Assembly: GCA_031277215.1 (NCBI GenBank)
Contig: JAITMR010000058.1
Span: 1-49,393 of the forward strand
Reading direction: 5' to 3'
DNA: 49,393 nucleotides
From: Burkholderiales bacterium
GTDB lineage: Bacteria; Pseudomonadota; Gammaproteobacteria; Burkholderiales; Casimicrobiaceae
The position numbers and the translations under genes are program-made. Positions 48,893 through 49,393 of the stretch are shown piece after piece. Positions within the stretch are counted from its first letter, which is position 1; each line of letters begins with the position of its first letter. The notes beneath the pieces were generated by a model. That model did no database searches. It was given only the letters and a program-made list of their open reading frames with translations, and was not told the DNA's origin.

Positions 48893-49393
48893 ATGTTCGA
48901 TTTTTTCAAACGCAAAAAACCGCCTGAGGCGCCCCCGGCCAGCCCCGATGCTGCCGCCCCCGCCCCTGCCAAACAAGAAACCGCGCCCCCCAAAAGCTCA
49001 TGGCGCGAACGTCTGACAGCGGGGCTTTCCCTGTCGCGCGACAAACTCGCCAGCGCACTCGGCAATGCGCTCACACGGCGCACCCTCGACGACGAAACGC
49101 TGGAAGAACTCGAAACCGCGCTGCTCATCGCCGACACCGGCATCGCCGCCACCGCGCATCTTCTCGCCGAACTCAAACAGCGTTACGCCAAAACCGGCGC
49201 TGATACCGATGTTAAAACCGTTTTGCGCGACGCGCTTCTCGATCTGCTGCGTCCGCTGCAAACAGAAAACCGCTCCATGGACAGCAAACCGGGCGTCGTC
49301 ATGTTGGCCGGTGTGAACGGCGCAGGAAAAACCACCTCCATCGGCAAACTGACCCGCCGCTGGCAAAACGAAGGGCTTTCGGTTCTTCTCGCC
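48893..49393 (+). CDS. ftsY: Signal recognition particle receptor FtsY (partial)
   Basis: The first 167 residues are present; the gene runs off the window. It begins MFDFFKRKKPPEAPPASPDA, a short acidic/proline-rich A domain with a basic membrane-contact start, then the N domain (SWRERLTAGLSLSRDKLASALG, with LEELETALLIADTG) and the first part of the G domain with the P-loop LAGVNGAGKTTSIGKL. FtsY docks ribosome-SRP complexes on the inner membrane. It is divergent from rsmD as in related bacteria. Confidence 0.96.
   Translation, partial: MFDFFKRKKPPEAPPASPDAAAPAPAKQETAPPKSSWRERLTAGLSLSRDKLASALGNALTRRTLDDETLEELETALLIADTGIAATAHLLAELKQRYAKTGADTDVKTVLRDALLDLLRPLQTENRSMDSKPGVVMLAGVNGAGKTTSIGKLTRRWQNEGLSVLLA

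Overview
The window looks like a piece of a chromosome from a moderately GC-rich Gram-negative bacterium, most probably a betaproteobacterium. The clues are LolA and lipoproteins, a groESL operon with a CIRCE operator, the hemE-priA and argS-SPOR-dsbA-SDR neighbourhoods, the rsmD-coaD-ferredoxin block divergent from ftsY, a DUF3422 membrane protein and type-2 OMP decarboxylase. KorAB plus a 2[4Fe-4S] ferredoxin suggests a ferredoxin-linked, possibly facultatively anaerobic metabolism. The genus is not identifiable from sequence reading alone.

Layout. (1) 1-5.7 kb: a selenocysteine locus selA-[two DUF1016/PDDEXK nuclease-like genes]-selB-selC, the nuclease pair being spliced into the operon by 14-base overlaps. 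(2) 5.7-11.3 kb: tRNA-Arg, then ftsK-lolA-exported protein on the minus strand, and trxB-smr on the plus strand. (3) 11.3-13.6 kb: an AT-richer accessory patch (zinc-ribbon membrane protein, lipoprotein, XRE regulator) beside tRNA-Ser. (4) 13.8-19.8 kb, minus strand: groESL, a D-amino-acid aminotransferase, a D-Ala-D-Ala carboxypeptidase and a large lipoprotein. (5) 20.2-30.6 kb, plus strand: hemE, priA, a truncated orphan antitoxin buried in repeats, argS, SPOR protein, dsbA, SDR, DUF3422. (6) 30.7-35.0 kb: a pyrimidine operon with an attenuator-like leader. (7) 35.5-38.5 kb, minus strand: korAB. (8) 38.8-46.3 kb, plus strand: maeB, a ccmI-like gene, protoporphyrinogen oxidase, amino-acid permease, heptosyltransferase-like gene. 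(9) 46.5-49.4 kb: ferredoxin, coaD, rsmD and a toxin-antitoxin pair on minus, then ftsY running off the end on plus.

The most interesting locus is the pyrimidine operon. Its four genes are in the order of the last four steps of UMP synthesis, but the first is not a recognisable dihydroorotase: it is a short cytosine-deaminase-type amidohydrolase that keeps the metal ligands and lacks the deaminase catalytic glutamate. The second is an atypical class-1-like dihydroorotate dehydrogenase. The operon is preceded by a TATAAT promoter, a hairpin followed by eight T, a 27-codon leader reading frame and a terminator hairpin overlapping the leader stop codon, the logic of UTP-sensing attenuation.

The intergenic DNA is rich in several families of dispersed repeats: heptanucleotide arrays (consensus CTGATTC, at least eleven loci), octanucleotide-like arrays of CCTCCGCG/ACGCGGAG, CCCCTTT-AAAGGGG hairpins, a CCCGCTTGCGGG element and a CATTGCGAG element. 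These have entered or trimmed genes: the antitoxin 3' end is repeat-derived, smr carries a hairpin in frame, pyrE and pyrF are separated by repeats, and a DUF559 nuclease is reduced to a fragment.
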